DNA of 64,000 bases from Flavobacteriaceae bacterium (GTDB lineage: Bacteria; Bacteroidota; Bacteroidia; Flavobacteriales; Flavobacteriaceae): the NCBI GenBank assembly GCA_947491985.1, contig CANLLR010000009.1, positions 1 through 64,000 on the forward strand, read 5' to 3'. Position numbers and translations under genes: made by a program. This document shows positions 33,342 to 41,664 of this stretch, one piece after another (positions within the stretch are counted from its first letter, which is position 1; every line of letters starts with the position of its first letter). The notes beneath the pieces are model-generated. The model had not been told where the DNA came from. It worked only from the letters and a program-made list of their open reading frames with translations, and did not search any database.

Positions 33342-33770
33342 TTATAACGAATTTAAAAGCTTGATGTAATTTTCGGCAGAAACGTTTTTAAATCCGGTCA
33401 TGCCTAATGTTTTACCATTTTTGTCCAACATAACTACTAAAGGAAAGTTGCCCGCCTTATTGTATTTTTCGGCTAATTTTTTATTGTTTTCGGTCATTTC
33501 TGAAGAGAGTTGGTTTCCTTTTTTCTTAGGAAAATCGGCTTTTACTAAAATGTATTTTGATTCGGCTTCTTGTTTAAAAACTTCCGATTTCCAAACTGTT
33601 TTTTCTAATTTCATACAAGGCGCACACCAATCCGATCCTGAAAAAACGAGTAGGATCTTTTTATCTTCTTTGGATGCTTTAATTTTAGCTTCTTCCATAT
33701 TACTTGTCCAGTTTTGAGCAAAACCAATTGATGTACATCCCATCACGAACAGCATAAGTATTTTTTTCAT
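33342..33770 (-). CDS. Periplasmic thioredoxin-fold protein
   Basis: The precursor of about 142 aa has a signal peptide (MKKILMLFVMGCTSIGFAQ) and a thioredoxin domain with active site WCAPCMK. It resembles DUF255/thioredoxin_7-type secreted proteins (LLVFSGSDWCAPCMKLE). I prefer the ATG at 33770 over the one at 33809, since it starts the signal peptide. It is the first gene of the operon that continues 4 bases later with apbE and ends with the two-component system. It probably keeps cysteines of the DUF4266 or DUF3570 proteins reduced. Confidence 0.82.
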   Translation of the reverse strand: MKKILMLFVMGCTSIGFAQNWTSNMEEAKIKASKEDKKILLVFSGSDWCAPCMKLEKTVWKSEVFKQEAESKYILVKADFPKKKGNQLSSEMTENNKKLAEKYNKAGNFPLVVMLDKNGKTLGMTGFKNVSAENYIKLLNSL

Positions 33771-33864
33771 AGTCTTTAATTTAGTAAAAATTTCTATTTC
33801 AGAACTCATTTACATTTGGTAAAATTAGTCATTTAACTAGTAACTCAAGTTATTCAATTTTATT

Positions 33865-33920
33865 CTTAAGCGAATTTTAATCTTAAGTCAATGTTAAGAC
33901 GATGATAAGCTTAACTTAAA
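33865..33920. promoter_or_regulatory. CTTAAG-rich operator region between thioredoxin and LTA-synthase-like genes
   Basis: Within 56 bases there are CTTAAG (33865), CTTAAG (33882), GTTAAG (33893; 11 bases after the previous one), ATAAG (33905) and CTTAACTTAA (33910-33919). The pair at 33882/33893 matches CTTAA-N6-CTTAA with one mismatch. Such a density matches the triple repeat at 28742-28768, and the region can serve both divergent genes. Confidence 0.5.
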
Positions 33921-33941
33921 TTAATTAAGGAGTTATGGGTT

Positions 33942-33949
33942 TACATTTG
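33942..33949 (+). promoter_or_regulatory. Probable -7 box for the LTA-synthase-like gene
   Basis: TACATTTG is an exact TAnnTTTG match ending 12 bases before the ATG. The CTTAACTTAA repeat lies about 22 bases upstream in place of a clear TTG -33, as at activator-dependent promoters. Confidence 0.5.
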
Positions 33950-33961
33950 TAAGAAAAAAGT

Positions 33962-36055
33962 ATGTCATTCTTCCAACAAAAGTCACCCTATTACAATGTA
34001 GCGATATTTTATGTATTGTGCTCTTTAGTGTTGCGAATGGTTTTGCTATTTCATCCCATTACACAATCAAATTTTACGGCATTTGAAATAGTCAAAATAT
34101 TCGTGTTCGGAATTCTTTTTGACATTTTTATATTTAGCGTTGCATCTACGATTTTGTGGTTGTATTTGGTGTTTTTATCCAATGAAAAATATCAAAAGCC
34201 TTGGGGTTATATTATTTTTGGCAGTTTACTTTTGTTGTTACTATACATTTCATTTTACAATACTATTTTAGATGAATATGGCGGTTCTTTACCTGAAATT
34301 GGAATCGTATTTTTATCACTGAAGACATTTTTATTCGGGATGTTGTTGTTTTTTCCTAAAAAGCGTAAACAATTTCGATTGGTTTTGTTTTCGATTAGCA
34401 TTTTTATAGTGGTTTTGGTTAGTGTACAAAATGCAGTCAACGAATTTTTCTTTTGGAATGAATTTGGTGTGCGCTATAATTTTATTGCAGTTGACTACTT
34501 GGTGTATACCAATACCGTAATCGGAAATATAATGGAGTCGTACCCTGTAGTGCCTCTGTTTTTAGGTGTTGGAATTGTTTATGCTTTAGTAACATTTGCC
34601 ATTGTAAAACGTTCTCAATCGTTTTTAAACCATTTACCAAACTTTTTTGAAAAACTAAAAAGCTCAGCAATCTATTTGGTCATTATTGTATTTTCTTTCT
34701 TTGCAATTCCTTTTTTAGCCCAACAAGAGAAATCACAAAATGTATTTGTTAATGAATTGCAGGCGAATGGTTTGTATCGATTTTACTTGGCTTTTCGCAA
34801 TAGCGAATTAGATTATGATACCTTTTACAAAACACTTCCCAACGATAAAGCGTTTGCTTTACTTCAAAAGGAATTGCTAGGAATGAATAATACAACAACC
34901 CAAAGAAATATTAAAAGCAAGTCACTCGAAATTCACAAAAATGTAGTGCTAATTACCATCGAAAGTTTGAGTGCCGAATTTTTAAAGGAGTACGGAAGCA
35001 CCCAAAAATTAACGCCTTTTATTGATTCATTAGCTTTAGAGAGTTTGCAATTCTCTAATCTTTATGCAGTTGGCAATCGAACTGTTCGCGGTTTAGAAGC
35101 TGTGACTTTGTGTTTGCCTCCAACAGCAGCAGAAAGTGTCATTAAAAGAAATGACAATAAAGATAAATTTTCAACGGCTTCACTATTCAAAAAAAGAGGC
35201 TATCAAGTCAAGTTTTTATACGGAGGCGATGCCTATTTTGATAACATGCAAGATTTTTTTGAAGGAAACGGCTACGATGTTATCGATAAAAAAGTGATGC
35301 AACCCAATGAAATTACATTTTCTAATATTTGGGGTGTTTGCGATGAAGATATGGCCAAAAAAGCGATTAAAACGATGAACATAGAAGCAAAAACGGGTAA
35401 ACCTTTTTTTAATCATTGGATGACGGTAAGCAACCATCGACCTTTTACGTATCCGGAAGGGAAAATTGAAATTTCACCTTCTAAAAAATGGCGTGAAGGT
35501 GGCGTAATGTATACCGATTATGCTTTAAAACAGTTTTTTAAGATGGCTAAAAAGCAACCTTGGTTTGCCAATACGGTTTTTGTAATAGTTGCCGATCATT
35601 GCGCTTCAAGTTCTGGTAAAACCGAATTGCCTATTGATGGTTACCGAATTCCAGCATTAATTTATGCGCCTGGATTTATACAACCAACTACTAATATGAA
35701 TTTGGTTTCGCAAATCGATTTAATGCCAACCCTATTTGGCTTATTGCATTTTAGTTATCAAAGTAAGTTTTACGGACAAGATGTGCTGCAATCCAATTAC
35801 AAACCACGTGCTTTGTTGGCTACGTATCAAGATTTAGGATTGTTGAAAGACAATATACTAACTGTGTTATCTCCAGTGAGAAAAGTAAAACAATTTACGG
35901 TAAAACTGACTCCAAAACAACTACCACATGAGAAATTTCAATTGTATTACGAAGAGTTGCCTGTGCATAAAATTCGCCAATATTTAGTAGATGAGACGAC
36001 AGCATATTACCAAACAGCATCTAAACTACTAAAAGAAAAGAAGTATCAAAAATAG
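33962..36055 (+). CDS. LTA synthase family / sulfatase-like membrane protein
   Basis: The 697-aa protein has five or so transmembrane helices in the first 260 residues and an extracytoplasmic alkaline-phosphatase/sulfatase domain (about 325-620). The metal site is visible as TIESLSAEF (Glu), the nucleophile region VGNRTVRGLEA (Thr) and VIVADHCA (Asp-His). This is the architecture of lipoteichoic-acid synthase, MdoB and related phospho-head-group transferases. In a Gram-negative it probably transfers phosphoglycerol or phosphoethanolamine to an envelope glycan or lipid. It ends exactly where the convergent BatA/VWA-like gene ends. Confidence 0.85.
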   Translation: MSFFQQKSPYYNVAIFYVLCSLVLRMVLLFHPITQSNFTAFEIVKIFVFGILFDIFIFSVASTILWLYLVFLSNEKYQKPWGYIIFGSLLLLLLYISFYNTILDEYGGSLPEIGIVFLSLKTFLFGMLLFFPKKRKQFRLVLFSISIFIVVLVSVQNAVNEFFFWNEFGVRYNFIAVDYLVYTNTVIGNIMESYPVVPLFLGVGIVYALVTFAIVKRSQSFLNHLPNFFEKLKSSAIYLVIIVFSFFAIPFLAQQEKSQNVFVNELQANGLYRFYLAFRNSELDYDTFYKTLPNDKAFALLQKELLGMNNTTTQRNIKSKSLEIHKNVVLITIESLSAEFLKEYGSTQKLTPFIDSLALESLQFSNLYAVGNRTVRGLEAVTLCLPPTAAESVIKRNDNKDKFSTASLFKKRGYQVKFLYGGDAYFDNMQDFFEGNGYDVIDKKVMQPNEITFSNIWGVCDEDMAKKAIKTMNIEAKTGKPFFNHWMTVSNHRPFTYPEGKIEISPSKKWREGGVMYTDYALKQFFKMAKKQPWFANTVFVIVADHCASSSGKTELPIDGYRIPALIYAPGFIQPTTNMNLVSQIDLMPTLFGLLHFSYQSKFYGQDVLQSNYKPRALLATYQDLGLLKDNILTVLSPVRKVKQFTVKLTPKQLPHEKFQLYYEELPVHKIRQYLVDETTAYYQTASKLLKEKKYQK

Positions 36056-38092
36056 TTACAACATTCCGTTGTATTTTCGAATGAACCATTCGCAAGCCAA
36101 AGCCAAAGCAATTAGGACAAGCAGCCAAATCCAGTCAATTATTGGTGTTTTCTTTACTATCGCTTTTTCAATCGCTTTGTAGTCTTGATTGTCAAGCAAG
36201 ATTTTAATCAACGCATCTACTTGATTCGATACAAAAGCCTTTCCGTTGGTTTGACTGGCGAGTTGTTGCAGTTTTATAACATCCGGATTCACAAATTGTT
36301 TTTCGATGTCGAAATCTAAGATTTCAAATCCGTTAGAATAACTGGCATTCGAATTCAATTCCTTTACAGCAAACGAATAGTTTCCGGCAGCTAAACCGTC
36401 TAAATTTACTTTGAACGCATTAGAGGCTCTGAGTAAATCGTATTTTTTAATTTGTTTGGTTTTATTGTTAGTAACCGTGATGGTAAGTCTTGCTTTTTCA
36501 TCCAACTCGTAATTTTTATTAAAATATTGCGCGGTGATTTCAATCGGATCACCCGAATTGTAAAAGCGTTCGTGATTGACAATCAATGATTTTTTAGAAT
36601 CATTAGACGCCAGAAATTGGATAGTTTTATCGATAAAAACATCATAATTCTCATACGTTTGATTGTCTCTATAACTTTGCGCTCTCCATTTCCAACTGTT
36701 TTCGCCAAGTAAGTAAGCACTTCGCAATCCTTGGTTGTCAGCGAAAACAAGTAAAGGTGCTTCTGTGGGAACATTTCGAATTCGTGATGCTAATAAAATA
36801 GTTACATTTTCATTAGCTGTTATTTTTCCAAACGGATTTTCTAAAGGCGGGAAATTATCAAATCCGATGTTGTCTAATGCAAACAAATTAAAATCCGATT
36901 GGTATTCCGACAAATAGTCTTCTTTTTGTCCCGACATCCTGAACGAGAATGCCGATTGTTCTTGGTTTAAAAAGTTAAAATCGGTACTGTTTCCGGTAAT
37001 TATCCAAGTATTGATTCGTAACTTTTCGTTGGTATCAAAAATCGATTTAAATTCGGCATTGGGTTGGTACAAAATCAGTACATTGTATGTATTTAACTCA
37101 TTAATTTCTTTTGGTTTAACAATGGTTACTTTACGCGATGCATTGGTTTCAATACTTCGTTTTAAAGCACCCAAATCAGGATGATTAATGGATGAAACTA
37201 AAGCAATTTCGGTTTTTTGATCGATAACTTCAACAACAAATTTCTTGGAGTTATTGTACTTGTTTTTCTCCACCTCTGATGATGATAGTGAAGCAGTGTA
37301 AATTTGCAATCCTACTTTGTCAGCTGGCAATAAAACGGAAACGATTTGAGCCTTTTTAAAAGGCGAAAAAGAAACATTTTGTTTTGTGATTACGTTCTTT
37401 CCTTGCGATATACTGAAAGTGGCGTTGGTAGTTTTGGTTCCAGCGTATTGAAGAAAAACTTCAGCAGGATATTTATTCTTGTGAAAAGCGTATTTATTGA
37501 CATTAATTTGGTTGACTTTTAAATCGAGATACGTCGTTGTATCTCCAACAATTAAAGGATATACCTTGTTATTTGCATCAAAACCAAAAACATAATCCTC
37601 ACCCGAAGTTTGGTTTCCATCCGAAATTAAAACGGTAGGAAATGAGAGGTTTTTATTACTACTTCTTATGTTTTTAGCTACTTCACCAATATTGGTTTGC
37701 TTGCCTTTAAAATCAAGGTCTTCCTTGGAAAGTATGGGTTGAAAGTCGCTGTCAAATCGATACGATTGAATGTCAAATTTCGCAGCTAAATCTGTATTTA
37801 CACTCAACTTTTCAAAAACTTCTTTTGAGTTGGTATCCGCTTTTAAATCGATAATCGAGTTCGAATTATCAACTGCTAGTACCAAAGGCGTTTTTACAAT
37901 TTCAAATGTTTTCCGAGATACAATCGGGTTAATAAGTAAAATCAGTAATCCGAAAATGGCTAAAAAACGCAATAAAGCCAATCCAATATTGAGTTTGGAT
38001 TTATTTTTTGATTTATAAAAATATTGAAAATACGATACACCAGCAGCAATGGCAAGTGATAGAATAATAAGAAGAATTGTGATTTTATTCAT
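36056..38092 (-). CDS. Membrane protein with BatA/VWA-like architecture
   Basis: The 678-aa protein has two N-terminal transmembrane helices (about 5-20 and 35-58), a von-Willebrand-like region with a partly kept MIDAS-type LAVDNSNSI (about 90-100), beta-sandwich-like domains, and a C-terminal membrane helix (DWIWLLVLIALALACEWFIRKY). Such proteins are widespread in Bacteroidota next to BatA/BatD-type genes, with no defined function. The DxSxS motif here is DNSNS, which may still bind a metal. It is the gene after fabG on the minus strand and ends one base from the convergent LTA-synthase-like gene. Confidence 0.7.
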   Translation of the reverse strand: MNKITILLIILSLAIAAGVSYFQYFYKSKNKSKLNIGLALLRFLAIFGLLILLINPIVSRKTFEIVKTPLVLAVDNSNSIIDLKADTNSKEVFEKLSVNTDLAAKFDIQSYRFDSDFQPILSKEDLDFKGKQTNIGEVAKNIRSSNKNLSFPTVLISDGNQTSGEDYVFGFDANNKVYPLIVGDTTTYLDLKVNQINVNKYAFHKNKYPAEVFLQYAGTKTTNATFSISQGKNVITKQNVSFSPFKKAQIVSVLLPADKVGLQIYTASLSSSEVEKNKYNNSKKFVVEVIDQKTEIALVSSINHPDLGALKRSIETNASRKVTIVKPKEINELNTYNVLILYQPNAEFKSIFDTNEKLRINTWIITGNSTDFNFLNQEQSAFSFRMSGQKEDYLSEYQSDFNLFALDNIGFDNFPPLENPFGKITANENVTILLASRIRNVPTEAPLLVFADNQGLRSAYLLGENSWKWRAQSYRDNQTYENYDVFIDKTIQFLASNDSKKSLIVNHERFYNSGDPIEITAQYFNKNYELDEKARLTITVTNNKTKQIKKYDLLRASNAFKVNLDGLAAGNYSFAVKELNSNASYSNGFEILDFDIEKQFVNPDVIKLQQLASQTNGKAFVSNQVDALIKILLDNQDYKAIEKAIVKKTPIIDWIWLLVLIALALACEWFIRKYNGML

Positions 38093-38097
38093 TTTTT

Positions 38098-38166
38098 TTT
38101 AGTATTCAGTGTTCAGTGTTCAGCGCTTAGTTTTAAACTGATTGCTGAAAGCTGAATACTGCAAAC
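38098..38166. repeat. Quasi-periodic CAGTGTT leader tract
   Basis: The spacer between fabG and the BatA-like gene reads AGTATTCAGTGTTCAGTGTT and continues with AACTGATTGCTGAAAGCTGAATACTG: TTCAGTG-type words and their inverse at 7-9-base steps, forming a large imperfect hairpin. Confidence 0.45.
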
Positions 38167-38170
38167 TTTA

Positions 38171-38917
38171 TCAAGTAAGCATTCCACCATCAACATTCAT
38201 TACTTGTCCGGTTACATAAGCACTCAAATCTGATGCTAAAAACAAGCAAGCATTAGCAACATCTTCAGGTGTTCCGCCACGACGAAGCGGAATCGAATCA
38301 CGCCAACCTTGAACTACATCTTCGTTTAATTTAGCTGTCATTTCGGTTTCTATAAATCCGGGAGCAATGGCATTGCAACGAATATTTCTAGAGCCTAATT
38401 CCAAAGCAATCGATTTGGTAAAACCAATCATTCCTGCTTTGGAAGCTGCATAATTGGCTTGTCCGGCGTTGCCCTTCACTCCTACTACACTACTCATGTT
38501 TACAATAGAACCCGCGCGGTTTTTCAACATAATGCGTTGCACTGCTTTGGTCATATTAAAAACCGATTTTAGGTTGATTTCAATTACTTTGTCAAAGTCT
38601 TCTTCTGACATTCGCATTAGTAAATTGTCTTTTGTGATTCCGGCATTATTGATTAAAATATCGATAGTTCCAAATTCGGCAATAACATCATCAGCCAATT
38701 TTTGAGCTTCTTCAAAATTAGCAGCATTCGATTGGTAGCCTTTTGCTTTTATACCTAGTCCATTCAATTCATTTTCTAATAGTAAAGCCGATTCTGCAGA
38801 CGAACTGAATGTAAACGCTACATTAGCGCCATGTTGAGCAAATACTTTTGCAATTCCGCTGCCAATTCCGCGGCTTGCACCCGTAATGATAGCTACTTTT
38901 CCTTCAAGTAATTTCAT
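38171..38917 (-). CDS. fabG: 3-oxoacyl-[acyl-carrier-protein] reductase
   Basis: The 248-aa short-chain dehydrogenase has the Rossmann motif ITGASRGIGSG near residue 11, NNAG, the catalytic Ser in NMSSVVG, and YAASKAGM with the Tyr-Lys pair. It ends with the FabG-typical VTGQVMNVDGGMLT. It reduces 3-ketoacyl-ACP with NADPH in fatty acid elongation. A TATATTTG box lies about 38 bases upstream. Confidence 0.9.
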   Translation of the reverse strand: MKLLEGKVAIITGASRGIGSGIAKVFAQHGANVAFTFSSSAESALLLENELNGLGIKAKGYQSNAANFEEAQKLADDVIAEFGTIDILINNAGITKDNLLMRMSEEDFDKVIEINLKSVFNMTKAVQRIMLKNRAGSIVNMSSVVGVKGNAGQANYAASKAGMIGFTKSIALELGSRNIRCNAIAPGFIETEMTAKLNEDVVQGWRDSIPLRRGGTPEDVANACLFLASDLSAYVTGQVMNVDGGMLT

Positions 38918-38954
38918 ATGATCTTGTAGTTTGTTAGTTTTCTTTTCTAAAAGT

Positions 38955-38982
38955 CAAATATAGCACTATTTTAATATTCAAA
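38955..38982 (-). promoter_or_regulatory. Probable fabG promoter
   Basis: The minus strand has TTTG (38982-38979), then 16 bases, then TATATTTG (38962-38955), an exact -7 match about 38 bases ahead of the ATG. Confidence 0.5.
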
Positions 38983-39048
38983 AAAAATTAGAAGGCATTT
39001 AAACTTTTTAAATTACTTTCGTCCACACCAAATTGATTTGTTATTTGT

Positions 39049-39597
39049 ATGTTATTCAGTTCCAACGATTTTAAAGGTGTATATAGTCAAAACAAAGTTT
39101 TGGTGTATAACGTTGCGCTAAATTACTTGCAAAATATTGAGGATGCGGAAGAAATCACTCAAGATGTTTTTATTAAAGTACACCAATCGTTACATAAATT
39201 TGAAAACAATGCGACCTTAAAAACGTGGATTTATCGCATAACCATCAATTGTTGTTTGGATTATATCAAGCACAAGAACAGTAAAAAACGTTTTTTTATT
39301 TTCGGAACCAAATCTGATGCAGAAACTGAACTGCAAAAGGTATCTCATTTTGATCATCCTGGAATTGTATTGGAAAACAAAGAAAATGCCGAAATTCTTT
39401 TTAAAGTAATTAATGAGTTAACCGAAAACCAAAAGACGGCTTTTATGCTTTCTAAGTTAGATGGATTGTCGAATAGTGAAATCGCAACAATTATGGAAGT
39501 CAGTATTTCGTCGGTAGAATCACTTGTTTTTAGGGCAAAAGCAGCGTTAAAAGAAAAATTAAGTCAAAAGTTTGAAACTTATCGCAAGAAAAAATAA
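39049..39597 (+). CDS. ECF-type RNA polymerase sigma factor
   Basis: The 182-aa protein has sigma region 2 (YLQNIEDAEEITQDVFIKV, LKTWIYRITINCCLDYIK) and region 4 (LTENQKTAFMLSKLDGLS, SISSVESLVFRAKAAL). It heads a plus-strand module with a small membrane protein, a Spy/CpxP-like periplasmic protein and a cytochrome c peroxidase. The layout parallels the CnrH-CnrY-CnrX system, in which a periplasmic sensor and membrane anti-sigma hold the sigma factor. Its own promoter may be at TACTTTCG (39014-39021), one base off the consensus. Confidence 0.88.
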   Translation: MLFSSNDFKGVYSQNKVLVYNVALNYLQNIEDAEEITQDVFIKVHQSLHKFENNATLKTWIYRITINCCLDYIKHKNSKKRFFIFGTKSDAETELQKVSHFDHPGIVLENKENAEILFKVINELTENQKTAFMLSKLDGLSNSEIATIMEVSISSVESLVFRAKAALKEKLSQKFETYRKKK

Positions 39598-39617
39598 TTT
39601 AAATCGTCTAAGTTAGT

Positions 39618-39878
39618 ATGGAAAAAGAATCTTTCATCAACGCTATTTTGAACAGCACAAACGGTATGAAAACACTGTATCCAAACCCCGAATTATTTTC
39701 AAAAATTGAACAAAGAATTCAGGAAAGAATGCCAGTTTCATCGACAACATTATGGTTGGTTGCGGCATCGATTGTGGTGTTGATTTTTATTAATGTGGGT
39801 ATAATCAACAGTCGTCAAACTCCAGAAGAAGTTACTACTTTAACATCTACCATATCCAAAAGCAATCAATTATACTAA
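39618..39878 (+). CDS. Small single-pass membrane protein, putative anti-sigma factor
   Basis: The 86-aa protein has about 43 cytoplasmic residues, one transmembrane helix (TTLWLVAASIVVLIFINVGI) and a short periplasmic tail. It lies 20 bases after the ECF sigma gene and just before the Spy-like gene. The position and topology match small membrane anti-sigma factors such as CnrY. I see no ASD motif, so the call rests on context. Confidence 0.6.
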   Translation: MEKESFINAILNSTNGMKTLYPNPELFSKIEQRIQERMPVSSTTLWLVAASIVVLIFINVGIINSRQTPEEVTTLTSTISKSNQLY

Positions 39879-39882
39879 AATT

Positions 39883-40368
39883 ATGGACAAAATAAAACTA
39901 TTGACGATTGCCGTAATTAGCTTACTTCTATTAAATTTAGGAACACTAGGTTTTTTGCTGTTTTCGGCTCCAAATAAACAACATACACCTCACGGAGGAG
40001 GTTTTGAAGGGAGACCTAAACCAAAAGAAATTATTATAAAAAAATTGCAATTTGACACGAATCAAATTAAACAATACGATGAACTAATTACATGGCATCA
40101 CCAAAATATTAGAGCGGTTGAAGATGATATTCGCAATTCGAAAAATGAATTGTATTTGTTATTGAACATAAATCCGGTTAACGAAAAGGCAAAAGATAGT
40201 TTAATTTTGGTATTATCCAACAATCAAAAACAAATTGAGTCTATTCATTTTCAGTATTTTAAACACATAAAAAAAATATGCACTCCAAACCAACTGGATC
40301 GTTATAAAGAATTGACAGAAGAACTTTCAAAATTCTTTTCAAAACCACCACGTCCTGAAAGAGATTAA
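39883..40368 (+). CDS. Spy/CpxP/CnrX-like periplasmic sensor protein
   Basis: The 161-aa protein has an N-terminal signal anchor (about 5-28), then HTPHGGGFEG with two histidines, then a long amphipathic helical region (LQFDTNQIKQYDELITWHHQN and later FKHIKKICTPNQLDRYKEL) typical of the LTXXQ-motif family. Such proteins sense metals or misfolded proteins in the periplasm. It probably couples an envelope signal to the membrane anti-sigma and the sigma factor before it. Confidence 0.75.
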   Translation: MDKIKLLTIAVISLLLLNLGTLGFLLFSAPNKQHTPHGGGFEGRPKPKEIIIKKLQFDTNQIKQYDELITWHHQNIRAVEDDIRNSKNELYLLLNINPVNEKAKDSLILVLSNNQKQIESIHFQYFKHIKKICTPNQLDRYKELTEELSKFFSKPPRPERD

Positions 40369-40413
40369 AAAAATTGATATTTATACGACTTTATTACTAA
40401 CTAAACCGAACTA

Positions 40414-41595
40414 ATGAAAAAAAATCTTTTATGCCTTTTTGCTTTTGCAGTATTGACTTCTTGCGGAAGCTCGGATAGCGAATACCAAGAAGTTTCAGCT
40501 GCTTATCCCAATGTTACCGCTACTTTTGGGAATGCCATAAATCTTAACAATTTAGCCAATTACGCCAATCAAGCAATTCCGAATTACATTACAAAAAGTA
40601 ATTTGAATGGCAATCCAATTACCGATAAAGGGGCAACCTTGGGAAGAGTTTTATTTTACGACAAAAAATTATCATCAAACAATACCATTTCGTGTGCTAG
40701 TTGTCACCAACAAGCCAATGCTTTTGGAGATGCAGCCGTTGCGAGTCAAGGTGTTAATGGAACAACTGGCAGACATTCGATGCGATTAATCAACACGCGA
40801 TTTGCCAATGAAACCAGATTTTTTTGGGACGAACGCGCCATTAATCTAGAGACGCAAACGACCATGCCGATAAAAGATCACGGTGAAATGGGTTTTAGCG
40901 GTACAAATGGCGATCAGCCTTTTTCAGGTTTAATCACAAAGTTAAGTGCTATTGGTTATTACAAAGAACTTTTCAAGTTTGTGTATGGAACAGAAGAAGT
41001 TACAGAAAGCAAAATTCAATTGGCCTTGGCGCAATTTATCAGAAGTATTCAATCGTTTGATTCGAAATATGATGCTGGTAGAGCACAAGTAGCCAATGAA
41101 GGTCAGCCTTTTCCTAATTTCACAGCGCAAGAAAATAATGGTAAAAATTTGTTTTTAACACCTCCTGTTTTTGATGCTACAGGAAATCGTACTTCGGGTG
41201 GATTGGGTTGTGCAGGTTGTCATGCAGCTCCTGAATTTGATATTAATCCAGTTAGTAGAAATAACGGAATTATTGGTTCGATTGCTGGAGGATTGGATAT
41301 CACCAATACGCGTGCTCCTTCGTTGCGTGATTTGGTAAAACTAGACGGAAGTACAAACGGACCCATGATGCACACGGGAGTTATTACGACATTACAAGCG
41401 GCAATTGGCCATTATGGAACGATTAACCTTGCGCCAGGAAATACTAATTTAGACCCAAGATTACGTCCTAATGGATTTGGACAACAATTGCATTTAACGG
41501 CTCCTGAAGTGAATTCGGTTATTGCTTTTTTACGAACCTTATCAGGAAGTAATGTGTATGTTGATAGTAAATGGGCTAGTCCTTTTCCGAATTAG
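40414..41595 (+). CDS. Di-haem cytochrome c peroxidase lipoprotein (MauG family)
   Basis: The 393-aa lipoprotein has a lipobox LTSC and two haem-binding CXXCH motifs, SCASCH (Cys94/Cys97/His98) and GCAGCH (Cys266/Cys269/His270). It lies in the right frame for bacterial di-haem peroxidases that reduce H2O2 with electrons from cytochromes. It is the last gene of the ECF sigma module, 46 bases after the Spy-like gene. This suggests that the module answers oxidative or metal stress at the envelope. Confidence 0.88.
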   Translation: MKKNLLCLFAFAVLTSCGSSDSEYQEVSAAYPNVTATFGNAINLNNLANYANQAIPNYITKSNLNGNPITDKGATLGRVLFYDKKLSSNNTISCASCHQQANAFGDAAVASQGVNGTTGRHSMRLINTRFANETRFFWDERAINLETQTTMPIKDHGEMGFSGTNGDQPFSGLITKLSAIGYYKELFKFVYGTEEVTESKIQLALAQFIRSIQSFDSKYDAGRAQVANEGQPFPNFTAQENNGKNLFLTPPVFDATGNRTSGGLGCAGCHAAPEFDINPVSRNNGIIGSIAGGLDITNTRAPSLRDLVKLDGSTNGPMMHTGVITTLQAAIGHYGTINLAPGNTNLDPRLRPNGFGQQLHLTAPEVNSVIAFLRTLSGSNVYVDSKWASPFPN

Positions 41596-41610
41596 AATAA
41601 ATTGCGAAAT

Positions 41611-41640
41611 AAAAAAAGCTCCAATTTGGAGCTTTTTTTT
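41611..41640. terminator. Bidirectional terminator between peroxidase and sucD
   Basis: The hairpin AAAAAAAGCTCC-AATTT-GGAGCTTTTTTTT is flanked by A and T tracts on both sides. It lies 16 bases past the peroxidase stop and 25 bases past the convergent sucD stop, so it serves both. Confidence 0.85.
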
Positions 41641-41664
41641 ATTTTAAAAATTGAGACGTATAAA

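Noticed and set aside
33771..33840. Minus-strand -7 box for the thioredoxin operon
   Set aside because: No TAnnTTTG match could be found in the expected place; only near matches, so no promoter was called on that strand.
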